Both the position numbers and the translations under genes were made by a program. A model generated the notes under the pieces. That model was not told the origin of the DNA. It ran no database searches and saw only the letters and a list, made by a program, of their open reading frames with translations. DNA of 64,000 nt from an uncultured Alphaproteobacteria bacterium. GTDB taxonomy: Bacteria; Pseudomonadota; Alphaproteobacteria; HIMB59; GCA-002718135. Positions within the stretch are counted from its first letter, which is position 1, and every line of letters starts with the position of its first letter. Positions 53,326 to 61,537 of the stretch are shown here, piece by piece. The stretch covers positions 1-64,000 of the forward strand of contig CACBAT010000009.1 of NCBI GenBank assembly GCA_902537325.1, written 5' to 3'.

Positions 53326-54117
53326 ATGAATTTTAATCTAATATTAACCGAAAAAAATAATAATATTTTTAATATTATTCTTAATGACCAGAAAAACCAA
53401 AATACTTTAAGTGAAAACATGATCAATGAATTAACATCAGCGCTAGACATTGCTGATAAAGATAATGAAGTAAAAGTAATTATTTTATCATCAAAAGGTA
53501 ATATTTTTTGTGCAGGACATAATTTAAAAGATTTAAATTCGCAAAGATTGCAAAATGACAGAGGTGAAAGCTATTTTAAAAAAATATTTCAAATATGCTC
53601 TCAGCTTATGCTGAAAATTAATAAAAATAATAAACCAGTTATAGCTATGGTTGATGGCATCGCTACTGCAGCAGGCTGTCAGTTAATTTCTAGCTGTGAT
53701 TTAGCTTACTCAAGTAGTAGAGCAAAATATGCAACTCCTGGTGTTAATATTGGATTATTTTGTTCCACACCAATGGTTCCATTATCAAGAACTGTAGGTA
53801 AAAAGCAGGCAATGGAAATGCTTCTCACTGGAGATCTTATAGATGCAAATAAAGCATTAAGGATTGGTTTAATAAATGATGTCTTTGAAGAAGATAGTTT
53901 AAAAGAAAAAGTTTTTCAAATAGCAAAAAAAATATCATCTAAATCTTCTAATACTATTAGAATTGGTAAAGAAGCTTTCTACAAACAAAAAGATATGAAT
54001 TTAGAAGACGCCTATACTTTTACTTCAAAGGTAATGACGGAAAATATGTTACATGATGATTCTAAGGAAGGCATTGATGCTTTTTTAGAAAAACGAGAAC
54101 CAAACTGGAAAGAATAA
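53326..54117 (+). CDS. Enoyl-CoA hydratase family protein, ECHDC3-like
   Basis: This 263-aa crotonase-fold protein has FCAGHNLKDLNSQ (oxyanion-hole loop), IAMVDGIATAAGCQLISSCDLAYSSSRAKYATPGVNIGLFCSTPMVPLSRTVG and EGIDAFLEKREPNWKE. It resembles human ECHDC3 more than FadB or DmdD. The position just after a DmdA-like gene would suit methylthioacryloyl-CoA hydration (DmdD role), but the usual Glu-Glu catalytic pair is not where DmdD has it. The reaction is undetermined. Starts right after the OsmC stop. Confidence 0.85.
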   Translation: MNFNLILTEKNNNIFNIILNDQKNQNTLSENMINELTSALDIADKDNEVKVIILSSKGNIFCAGHNLKDLNSQRLQNDRGESYFKKIFQICSQLMLKINKNNKPVIAMVDGIATAAGCQLISSCDLAYSSSRAKYATPGVNIGLFCSTPMVPLSRTVGKKQAMEMLLTGDLIDANKALRIGLINDVFEEDSLKEKVFQIAKKISSKSSNTIRIGKEAFYKQKDMNLEDAYTFTSKVMTENMLHDDSKEGIDAFLEKREPNWKE

Positions 54118-54124
54118 TTACTTC

Positions 54125-55597
54125 TTAAAATGGGTTTGGTTGAGATGGATTGGTAGCTAACCATGTAGATTTAGTCTGCATGTAACTTTGCATTCCCTCC
54201 CATCCATTTTCACGACCGTATCCTGATTGCTTGAAACCTCCAACTGGAGATTGCGTAGAAGCATTAAAATAATTATTTATATAAACAGTTCCAGCCTCTA
54301 TCTTATCTGCTAAACGTATAGCTTTATTAGTATCCTTAGTCCAAATACCTGCTGCAAGTCCATAAATAGTATCGTTTGCAATTTTAATTACTTCATCTTC
54401 ATTATCCCAAGATTGTATTGAGGCGACAGGTCCAAATACTTCATTTTGAGCTAAATCATCTTCATTTGGAACATTATCAAAAATAGTTGGCCCAATATAG
54501 TACCCTTCAGATTTTTGTTCTTTTCTTCCATCAATTAATAATTTTAAACCTCTTTTTTCAGCCGCTTCTATCTTAGATAAAATAAAATCATATTGCTCTT
54601 TATTTGCTATAGGTCCTATTTGTGTTGCTATATTATTTGGGTGACCAACTTTGGCTTTTTTAACAACTTCTAATAAATTTTGAGTAAATTTATCTTTTAT
54701 ATCTTTATGCACTAATATTCTTGATCCTGAAATACAACTATGACCTGAAACTGGAAAGATTCCTGATACAACTCCATTAACTGATAAAGTTAAATCAGCA
54801 TCTTTAAATATAATTTGTGGTGATTTTCCCCCTAGCTCCATAATAATAGGTTTAACATTTTTGGATGCACTTAAACTTGCTGCACTCCCCCCTTTTGTTC
54901 CACCTGTAAAACTTATCATTCTAACATCTTGGTGTTCAATAAGAGGTGCACCAGTGGTAGGACCAAAACCAGTAACAACATTAATCAAACCTTCTGGAAG
55001 ATCGGCTTCTTCTAAAATTTTCATTAACTCTAATGTAGAGCACGATGCTCTTTCTGATGGTTTAATTACAACTGTATTGCCTGCAGCTATTGCAGGTGCT
55101 AATTTCCAGATCAATGTTCCAATTGGTGAGTTCCAAGGAAGAATAAGTGCAACAACTCCAAATGGTTCCCATTTTAAATAATTATGCATATTTGGAACTT
55201 CTGAAGGTATCAATCTACCTTCATACTTGTCACACATGCCTGCATAATAATAAAAACTCTCAGTCTGCCAACTGGTTAAAGAAGGAGTGATATTTTTTGG
55301 AAGTTTGCCGTTGTCCTTAGTTTCTATTTGCCCAATGCGTTCTGCATTTTTAGCAATAATATCTCCAATTCTAGTTAATGTTCTCCCTCTTTCTGCTGGA
55401 TGCATTTTACCATAAGGACCAACATAATAAGCACGTTTAGCAGATGATACTGCAAGATTGATATCTTTTTCATTACAGTCAGGGACCTTTGCCCATACTT
55501 TACCTATAGATGGATCCTCACTTTCAAAATATTTTTCAGAAGAAGGGTCATGCCATTTATTTCCTGCATAAAATTTGTAGGTTTGAATTTCAGACAT
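54125..55597 (-). CDS. Aldehyde dehydrogenase (NAD(P)+), betaine-aldehyde/phenylacetaldehyde-like
   Basis: This 490-aa ALDH oxidises an aldehyde to the acid. It has the Asn in LILPWNSPIGTL, Lys in VIKPSERA, Glu in MELGGKSPQII, the nucleophilic Cys in SGHSCISGSRI, and the FGPVASI and NNYFNASTQSPVGGFKQSGYGRENG tail. It could receive the aldehyde made by the ThDP decarboxylase or the GMC enzyme near it. Convergent with the ECHDC3-like gene by 7 bp. The substrate cannot be decided from sequence. Confidence 0.92.
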   Translation of the reverse strand: MSEIQTYKFYAGNKWHDPSSEKYFESEDPSIGKVWAKVPDCNEKDINLAVSSAKRAYYVGPYGKMHPAERGRTLTRIGDIIAKNAERIGQIETKDNGKLPKNITPSLTSWQTESFYYYAGMCDKYEGRLIPSEVPNMHNYLKWEPFGVVALILPWNSPIGTLIWKLAPAIAAGNTVVIKPSERASCSTLELMKILEEADLPEGLINVVTGFGPTTGAPLIEHQDVRMISFTGGTKGGSAASLSASKNVKPIIMELGGKSPQIIFKDADLTLSVNGVVSGIFPVSGHSCISGSRILVHKDIKDKFTQNLLEVVKKAKVGHPNNIATQIGPIANKEQYDFILSKIEAAEKRGLKLLIDGRKEQKSEGYYIGPTIFDNVPNEDDLAQNEVFGPVASIQSWDNEDEVIKIANDTIYGLAAGIWTKDTNKAIRLADKIEAGTVYINNYFNASTQSPVGGFKQSGYGRENGWEGMQSYMQTKSTWLATNPSQPNPF

Positions 55598-55642
55598 AAT
55601 TTATTTAAACTTAAATATTTTCATTGGTCAACTTATTTATGA

Positions 55643-57283
55643 TTAATTAATTTTTAATATCATATCTGATGCTTTTTCTGCTAACATAATTACAGATGCA
55701 TTTATATTTCCACTTATCATATCTGGGAAAGAAGAAGCATCTACTACTCTTAGATTGTCTATTCCTCTAACTTTAAGCTGATTATCAAGTACAGCCATTT
55801 TGTTATTACTTGAACCCATTGCGCAAGTAGATGCAGGATGATGACCTGTTTGTACATGATTTCGTACTGACTCTTTCAAATCTTGATCACTTTTGATTTT
55901 TTTTCCTGGAAGCAATTCTTCTGAAACAATTTTAGCTAAACTGGGTTTTGACAATACTTCCCTTGTATGTTTCATCCCCTCTATCATATCTTCCATATCA
56001 GATGGATCGATGAACCAATTTGGATTTATATTAAGTTCATCATTTGGATTTGAACTTTTAAGTTTTACACTTCCTGTACTCTTAGGTCTTAGTAAATTAA
56101 TTTGAAAGTGTAATCCTGGAAAAGCTTTTTTACCTCTAGAAAAAAATAATGAACCAAAATTTAATAAATTGTCTAAACTCATAGACCAATTATCTTTTTC
56201 TTCTTTGAAACACATAGGTGTCATGAATACTTGTATTTCAGGCATGTCTTTTTCTCTTATTGCATGAAATAGATTTGTTGACCAAAAAGGAGCTGCAGCT
56301 AATCCCTTTTTAAACAAAATATATTTTAATCCCACAATAATAGCTCTATCGATCCTTTGATATTTAGAGAAACTTAAATTGTTATTTTGAAAAGCCCAAT
56401 TCATTGGCATAACAGGATGATCGTGAAGGTTTTCACCTACTCCGGGTAAGTTAATTATTAATTCTATATTTTTTTCTTTTAAATGTTCTTCTGGGCCAAT
56501 TCCTGACAACATTAGACATTTGGGACTACCGAATGCTCCTAAAGATAATATTACCTCTGATGATGCATAAACTTCACCATTTGATAAAAGCAATCCTTTA
56601 GCTTTATTTTTCTCAATTAAAATTTTTATTACAGATGTATTTTTATAAATTGTTAAGTTGTTAGGTTTAAATTTCAAATAAGCTTCTGCAGATGATTGTC
56701 TTTTTCCATTCCATACTTTAACATCATATCGGCCTACTCCATTTAGATTGCCATTATAAAAATCATTATTAATTTCTGCCCCAGCTTCAATACATGCATC
56801 AATAAATGCTTTATCGATAGAATTGTAATTACCAGCTGGTGTAAGTTTTAAAGGACCTGAATGTGAGTGATATTCATTTTTTTCTCTATGAAAAGCTGAA
56901 GCAGATCTTTTGAAATATGGTAATACATCATTGTATGACCAACCCTCTAAGCCCTTTTGTCTCCACCTATTAAAATCACCTGGAGCACCTCTCATGTAAA
57001 TCATACCATTTAAAAGAGAGGATCCTCCTAGTCCTTTCCCTCTAGGGTATAAAATTTTTCTATTATTTAAAGAAGGTTGAGGTATTGACTCAAAACCCCA
57101 ATCAAATTTAGGGTTTCCAAAAATGTATCCGTTACCACCGGGCATTTGAGTGAATAAACTTTTTCCTGACCCCCCTGCTTCTATTAGTAATACCTTTATA
57201 TCTTTATTTTCAGATAATCTTGAGGCTAATGTACAGCCAGCAGAACCTCCTCCTGCTATTATATAGTCAAATGTTTTTTTCAT
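55643..57283 (-). CDS. GMC-family FAD oxidoreductase (choline dehydrogenase-like), second copy
   Basis: This 546-aa GMC enzyme is related to the gene at 38-40 kb but not a recent duplicate (motifs similar, intervening sequence different). It has DYIIAGGGSAGCTLASRLSE, YPRGKGLGGSSLLNGMIYMRGAPGDFNRWR, LSLGAFGSPKCLMLSGIGPEEHL and a C-terminal TGHHPASTCAMG with the His-Asn region, plus RVVDASSFPDMISGNINASVIMLAEKASD. It may oxidise a choline-like alcohol to the aldehyde that the adjacent ALDH (45 bp downstream on the same strand) uses; inferred. Confidence 0.9.
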   Translation of the reverse strand: MKKTFDYIIAGGGSAGCTLASRLSENKDIKVLLIEAGGSGKSLFTQMPGGNGYIFGNPKFDWGFESIPQPSLNNRKILYPRGKGLGGSSLLNGMIYMRGAPGDFNRWRQKGLEGWSYNDVLPYFKRSASAFHREKNEYHSHSGPLKLTPAGNYNSIDKAFIDACIEAGAEINNDFYNGNLNGVGRYDVKVWNGKRQSSAEAYLKFKPNNLTIYKNTSVIKILIEKNKAKGLLLSNGEVYASSEVILSLGAFGSPKCLMLSGIGPEEHLKEKNIELIINLPGVGENLHDHPVMPMNWAFQNNNLSFSKYQRIDRAIIVGLKYILFKKGLAAAPFWSTNLFHAIREKDMPEIQVFMTPMCFKEEKDNWSMSLDNLLNFGSLFFSRGKKAFPGLHFQINLLRPKSTGSVKLKSSNPNDELNINPNWFIDPSDMEDMIEGMKHTREVLSKPSLAKIVSEELLPGKKIKSDQDLKESVRNHVQTGHHPASTCAMGSSNNKMAVLDNQLKVRGIDNLRVVDASSFPDMISGNINASVIMLAEKASDMILKIN

Positions 57284-57343
57284 TTTTTAAAAATATAAAT
57301 TATACTAATTATTAATTTATAAGTAAACTCGAGTAAATTAAAT

Positions 57344-58162
57344 ATGAATAATTACAAAGATTGGATTGGAAAAAAAATTTCAAGAAGCGATATTATTACT
57401 CCTCGATTAGTTGATCATTTAAAAAAAACAATTGATCAAAACTGTTTAAGTGATCAAACTGTGCCTGAGGGAATTTTTTTATGTTTATGCCCAGATGCAG
57501 CTTCAATAAATGATCTAGACAAAGATGGAAATAGAAAATTAGGAGTTTTCTTACCCGAGTTACCTTATAAAATTAGAATGTGGGCTGGTGGTAAAATAAA
57601 AATTTTTGATGAATTTGAAATTGGATCTGAAATTAAAAAAAATTCAACCATTTCAAGTATTGAATTTAAAGAAGGTAGATCAGGCAATCTATGTTTTGTT
57701 AATATTAATCATGAATATTTAAATAAAAATAAATTAATAATATCAGAAGATCAAACTGCTGTTTATAGAGAAAAAATAAATAAAAACTCCATTACTCCTA
57801 AAATAAAAGTCGAATTAAAATTAATTGATAAAGTACAAATTTTTAGTTCATCAACTTTGCTATTTAGATATTCTGCTTTAACTTTTAATGGACATAAAAT
57901 TCATTATGATAATGATTATACAAAAAATTATGAGGGTCATATGGGATTATTAGTCCATGCACCTCTTCAAGCAACTTATCTTTTAAATCTTGCTAGAAAA
58001 AACGAGATTGAGTTCAATTCTTTTGAATATAAAGCTACAGCTCCTCTTGTATATAACAATAATTTTTTTGTAGAAATTGGTGAAAATCAAGATGATGAAA
58101 TTATTGGAAGAATTCTTAATGATAAACAAGAAATTACAATGATTGCAAAATATAAAAAATGA
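57344..58162 (+). CDS. MaoC-type (FAS1/HTD2-like) dehydratase, mesaconyl-C4-CoA-hydratase-like
   Basis: This 272-aa double-hotdog hydratase has DWIGKKISRSDIITPRLVDHLKKTI at the N-terminus, PYKIRMWAGGKIKIFDEFEIGSEIKK, and FRYSALTFNGHKIHYDNDYTKNYEGHMGLLVHAPLQATYLL, which holds the conserved Asp/His of MaoC hydratases. It matches the HTD2/mesaconyl-C4-CoA-hydratase branch. Hydration of an unsaturated or branched acyl-CoA is expected. Its last 4 bases overlap the start of the MmgE/PrpD gene, so they form one unit; the substrate is not known. Confidence 0.85.
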   Translation: MNNYKDWIGKKISRSDIITPRLVDHLKKTIDQNCLSDQTVPEGIFLCLCPDAASINDLDKDGNRKLGVFLPELPYKIRMWAGGKIKIFDEFEIGSEIKKNSTISSIEFKEGRSGNLCFVNINHEYLNKNKLIISEDQTAVYREKINKNSITPKIKVELKLIDKVQIFSSSTLLFRYSALTFNGHKIHYDNDYTKNYEGHMGLLVHAPLQATYLLNLARKNEIEFNSFEYKATAPLVYNNNFFVEIGENQDDEIIGRILNDKQEITMIAKYKK

Positions 58163-59484
58163 GTTTTCATAAAAAATTTTGTAATTGGGCATCACAAAAA
58201 AAAATTAATATCAATAAGGTAACTTATAAAAGAGCAGAAAATGCATTCATAGATACCCTAGCTTGTATATTATCAGGTGTTAAAGAAAAACAATCAAAGG
58301 TTGCTTTAAAATATTGTTTAGAAAATAATAATTCAGGAAAAATTATGGTTTTTGGAGGAGGAAAAAAATTATCTATTTCTGCAGCATGTTTTTTACATGG
58401 AGTCAGATCAGCATCCATAGACTTTGATGATTACGAATACGTTGTAGGATCTCATCCTAGTGCGCCAATTTTTTCAGCTCTTATATCTATTGCTCAAATG
58501 AAAAACATCTCAATTGAGGAAATATATCAGGGGTGGTTAGTAGGATATGAATTAATAATAAAATTAGGACAAGCACTTAGCTATGATCATTATTATAAAG
58601 GATGGCATTCAGCAAATACAATAGGCGTGATTGGAACTGCTGCAGCAGTATCTAAAGTGTTAAAATTAAATGCAGATCAAATGGCAAATGCAATTTCTAT
58701 CGCAACAAGTTTTTCATCTGGATTAAAGCAGCAATTCGGCACAGATATAAAAGCTTTTCATATAGGGTTTGCTTCTCAAGCAGGTGTACAGTCAGCCTTA
58801 CTTGCAAAAAATGGAGGGGCAGCTAATCAAGATATTTGGAATATTGAGAGAGGATTTATTGAATTGTATGGTAGTAAATTTTCTAAAAAATTAAATAATA
58901 ATTTTAAAAGATCAGATTTAGGAAATGCAATAATTAAATTTCCAAATTTCATTAAGTTTTGGCCAGTTTGTAGTTATTCACAAAGAGCAATACAAGGAGG
59001 ATTAAGTTTAAATAAAAAAATTTTTATAAAAAAAAATATTAAATCTATTACAATTGAGTTTCCAGAACCTTGGTTCAGAGTATCAAAATTTCATATACCT
59101 AAAAATTCTACTGAAGCTAGATTTTCATTGAGTTATTGTTTAGCAACTGCTCTCATTAATGGTAAATTTGATTTAAGTAGTTTAAATATTTCCAAAAATA
59201 AAAAAAGTTTAAATATGGTTAAAAAAATTAAACTACTCACGTACAAAGTGCCAAATAATTTTGAAGATTATGACCCTAAGTATCCTGATATAATTAAAGT
59301 AATAATGAATGATGGAAGTATATTGATTGAAAAAATATCACATATTAAAGGAGGGAAAAATAACCCTTTAAAAGATGAAGATATTGATAATAAATTTTTA
59401 ATGTGTGGAGGTAAAAAAAATATTTTAAATAAAATAAGAAATCAAAAATATAAGAAGAAAAATTTAAAAGAAATAATTTTTTAA
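58159..59484 (+). CDS. MmgE/PrpD-family dehydratase/decarboxylase
   Basis: This 441-aa protein belongs to the MmgE/PrpD fold, which includes 2-methylcitrate dehydratase and cis-aconitate decarboxylase. Typical runs are DTLACILSGVKEKQ, VRSASIDFDDYEYVVGSHPSAPIFSALISIAQM, GYELIIKLGQALSYDHYYKGWHSANTIGVIGTAAAVSKVLKL, KAFHIGFASQAGVQSALLAKNGG and PEPWFRVSKFHIP. Its ATG overlaps the MaoC stop by 4 bp. Together they could hydrate and dehydrate a dicarboxyl or branched acid. Product uncertain. Confidence 0.87.
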   Translation: MSFHKKFCNWASQKKININKVTYKRAENAFIDTLACILSGVKEKQSKVALKYCLENNNSGKIMVFGGGKKLSISAACFLHGVRSASIDFDDYEYVVGSHPSAPIFSALISIAQMKNISIEEIYQGWLVGYELIIKLGQALSYDHYYKGWHSANTIGVIGTAAAVSKVLKLNADQMANAISIATSFSSGLKQQFGTDIKAFHIGFASQAGVQSALLAKNGGAANQDIWNIERGFIELYGSKFSKKLNNNFKRSDLGNAIIKFPNFIKFWPVCSYSQRAIQGGLSLNKKIFIKKNIKSITIEFPEPWFRVSKFHIPKNSTEARFSLSYCLATALINGKFDLSSLNISKNKKSLNMVKKIKLLTYKVPNNFEDYDPKYPDIIKVIMNDGSILIEKISHIKGGKNNPLKDEDIDNKFLMCGGKKNILNKIRNQKYKKKNLKEIIF

Positions 59485-59485
59485 T

Positions 59486-60346
59486 TTAACTATTTTTTCT
59501 TTCTCTGTAAGCTATAAATATTCCAGTACTAATGATTATTATTCCCCCTAAATAAATACTTAAAGTTGGAACCTCAGAATAAATTAAATATCCCATAACT
59601 CCTACAAATATAAAAGATGTGTATTCAAAGGGTGAAGTAATTGCAACATCTGCGTATTTAGCTGCTTGAGACATAAATAAATGTCCTAGTGATCCCATCA
59701 CACCTAAACTCATAGCAAGAATTAATTGAATTCCATTTGGCATAATAAAATTATCAGGGAAAAATATTATTGAAGTAATTAATAATGCAAAAGAGTAATA
59801 AAAAACAATTGCAACACTTGAATCAGTACTCATTACTGATCTAGTTGATAAATAAACTGAAGCCATAAATGCTGCAGATATTAAAGGATAGAGTGTTTCT
59901 AATTTGAATAAGTCAGTACCGGGCTTAACAATAATTAACACACCGATAAAACCAATTAATATTGCAGTTGTTCTAAAAATCCCAATTCTCTCACCAAGTA
60001 TTGGTACAGCAAGAAAAGCAGCAATAATAGGAGCAGAATGTGCAATAGCTATATTTTCAGATAACATTAAATGATTAATTCCATAAATATAGAACACAAC
60101 ACAAGCAGAAGCAGATAGAGCTCGGATAGCATGTCCAATTGGTTTTTTAGTTTTTAACTTATCAAATCCAAAATACATAGCTAAAAAAATTGCAATAATA
60201 CTTCCACTTAGTGCTCGAAAGAATATTGATTCCCATACAGGAAAATGAAAGCTTAAATATTTATAGGTGATATCATTTATACTAAGACAAAACATCGACG
60301 ACAACATGAAAGAAATTCCTAACAGATTATTATTTTTCGATTTCAT
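59486..60346 (-). CDS. EamA-family (drug/metabolite) transporter
   Basis: This 286-aa inner-membrane permease has ten hydrophobic segments in two EamA repeats. It starts LLGISFMLSSMFCLSINDITYKYLSFHFPVWESIFFRALSGSIIAIFLA and ends IYLGGIIIISTGIFIAYRERKNS. EamA members export amino acids or metabolites; here the substrate is unknown. Convergent, with 1 bp spacing, to MmgE/PrpD, and divergent by 50 bp from the dioxygenase gene. Confidence 0.88.
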   Translation of the reverse strand: MKSKNNNLLGISFMLSSMFCLSINDITYKYLSFHFPVWESIFFRALSGSIIAIFLAMYFGFDKLKTKKPIGHAIRALSASACVVFYIYGINHLMLSENIAIAHSAPIIAAFLAVPILGERIGIFRTTAILIGFIGVLIIVKPGTDLFKLETLYPLISAAFMASVYLSTRSVMSTDSSVAIVFYYSFALLITSIIFFPDNFIMPNGIQLILAMSLGVMGSLGHLFMSQAAKYADVAITSPFEYTSFIFVGVMGYLIYSEVPTLSIYLGGIIIISTGIFIAYRERKNS

Positions 60347-60396
60347 TAATTTATTAAATATACTAAGATAATTTATTCAGATATAAATATTTCAAA

Positions 60397-61536
60397 ATGA
60401 GTAGCAAATATCATGTAAAAAAATTAGAAAAAAAGAATGATCATTTAAGTATTGTATGGAAAGATAATTTAAAAAGTAAATTCCATTTTATGTGGCTAAG
60501 AGATAATTGCCCAACAGCAATACATCCTACTGCAAATATGAGAGTATTTAATATTTTAACTGTCAGTAAAAATATATTTCCTAAAAAGTATAAAATTGAA
60601 AAAAATAGACTCAATATTGATTGGAGTGAAGGTGATCATACAAGTAAATTTAATTTAAAATGGTTAAGAGATCATTGTTATACCGAAATAAATAAAAAAA
60701 AATATCAATCACCTTATGTTTTTTGGGATGGTAAATTAAAAAAAAACCTAAAGAAAATTATTGTTGATCATAATAGTGTAATAAAAAATGATAAACATTT
60801 AAGCAAATGGCTAAATTTACTTCATACCTATGGTTTTGCTTTAATTAAAAATTCACCAACTATCAAAAAATCAGCATTCAAAATATTAAATAGAATAAGT
60901 CATCATAGAGAAACATTTTTTGGAACTCCCTTTGAAGTAATTAACATTCCAAAGCCAAATAACACTGCTTATACGGCAGATGCATTAAGAAATCATACCG
61001 ACTTACCTTATTTTGAATATGCTCCTGGTTACCAGTTTCTTCATTGCTTAGTAAACGAAGCTAATGGTGGCTTATCATCTGTTGTAGATGGATTTGCAGT
61101 AGCAAATTATTTAAAAAAAAATGAAAAAGATGTTTTTAATATTTTAACAAAAACTCACGTTAAATTCAAAGATACGGATTATACTCAAAAAGCTGTCAGA
61201 ATTCTTCACTCACCTATCATTACACTTACAAGAGATAATGATTTTAATGATATTAGATTTAGTATGGCTGCAATGGGAGCAGTCGATGTTGATCCAAAAA
61301 AAATGAAAAAATTTTATGATGCCTACCAATATTTTGCATCATTGCTTCAAAACAAAAAATTTAAAATTGATTTTAGATTAGAGGCAGGTGATATATTTTG
61401 TTTTAACAATAGAAGAGTATTACATGGAAGGACTGAATTTGATCCAAACTCTGGAAATAGACATCTTCAAGGATATTATATTGAAAGAGATGAAATAATA
61501 GGAAGATTAAATTATTTTAATAATATTAAAGTTTAG
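60397..61536 (+). CDS. Gamma-butyrobetaine/trimethyllysine dioxygenase-like 2OG-Fe(II) oxygenase
   Basis: This 379-aa enzyme has an N-terminal DUF971-type part with two tandem copies of the WLRD(N/H)C pattern (33-38 and 89-94), then a TauD-fold core with the facial triad His200-x-Asp202 (RNHTDLPY) and distal His343 (VLHGRTEF, Arg345 for 2-oxoglutarate). BBOX/TMLD enzymes hydroxylate gamma-butyrobetaine or trimethyllysine. The usual CxxC zinc Cys pair after WLRDNC is replaced by TAIHPTA. With the carnitine genes elsewhere in the window, production of L-carnitine is plausible; related TmpA or TauD roles are alternatives. Confidence 0.83.
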   Translation: MSSKYHVKKLEKKNDHLSIVWKDNLKSKFHFMWLRDNCPTAIHPTANMRVFNILTVSKNIFPKKYKIEKNRLNIDWSEGDHTSKFNLKWLRDHCYTEINKKKYQSPYVFWDGKLKKNLKKIIVDHNSVIKNDKHLSKWLNLLHTYGFALIKNSPTIKKSAFKILNRISHHRETFFGTPFEVINIPKPNNTAYTADALRNHTDLPYFEYAPGYQFLHCLVNEANGGLSSVVDGFAVANYLKKNEKDVFNILTKTHVKFKDTDYTQKAVRILHSPIITLTRDNDFNDIRFSMAAMGAVDVDPKKMKKFYDAYQYFASLLQNKKFKIDFRLEAGDIFCFNNRRVLHGRTEFDPNSGNRHLQGYYIERDEIIGRLNYFNNIKV

Positions 61537-61537
61537 A

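Noticed and set aside
38185-57283. Recent duplication of the two GMC oxidoreductases or the two ALDHs
   Set aside because: Shared motifs are family-level only; intervening sequence differs, so they are old paralogues.
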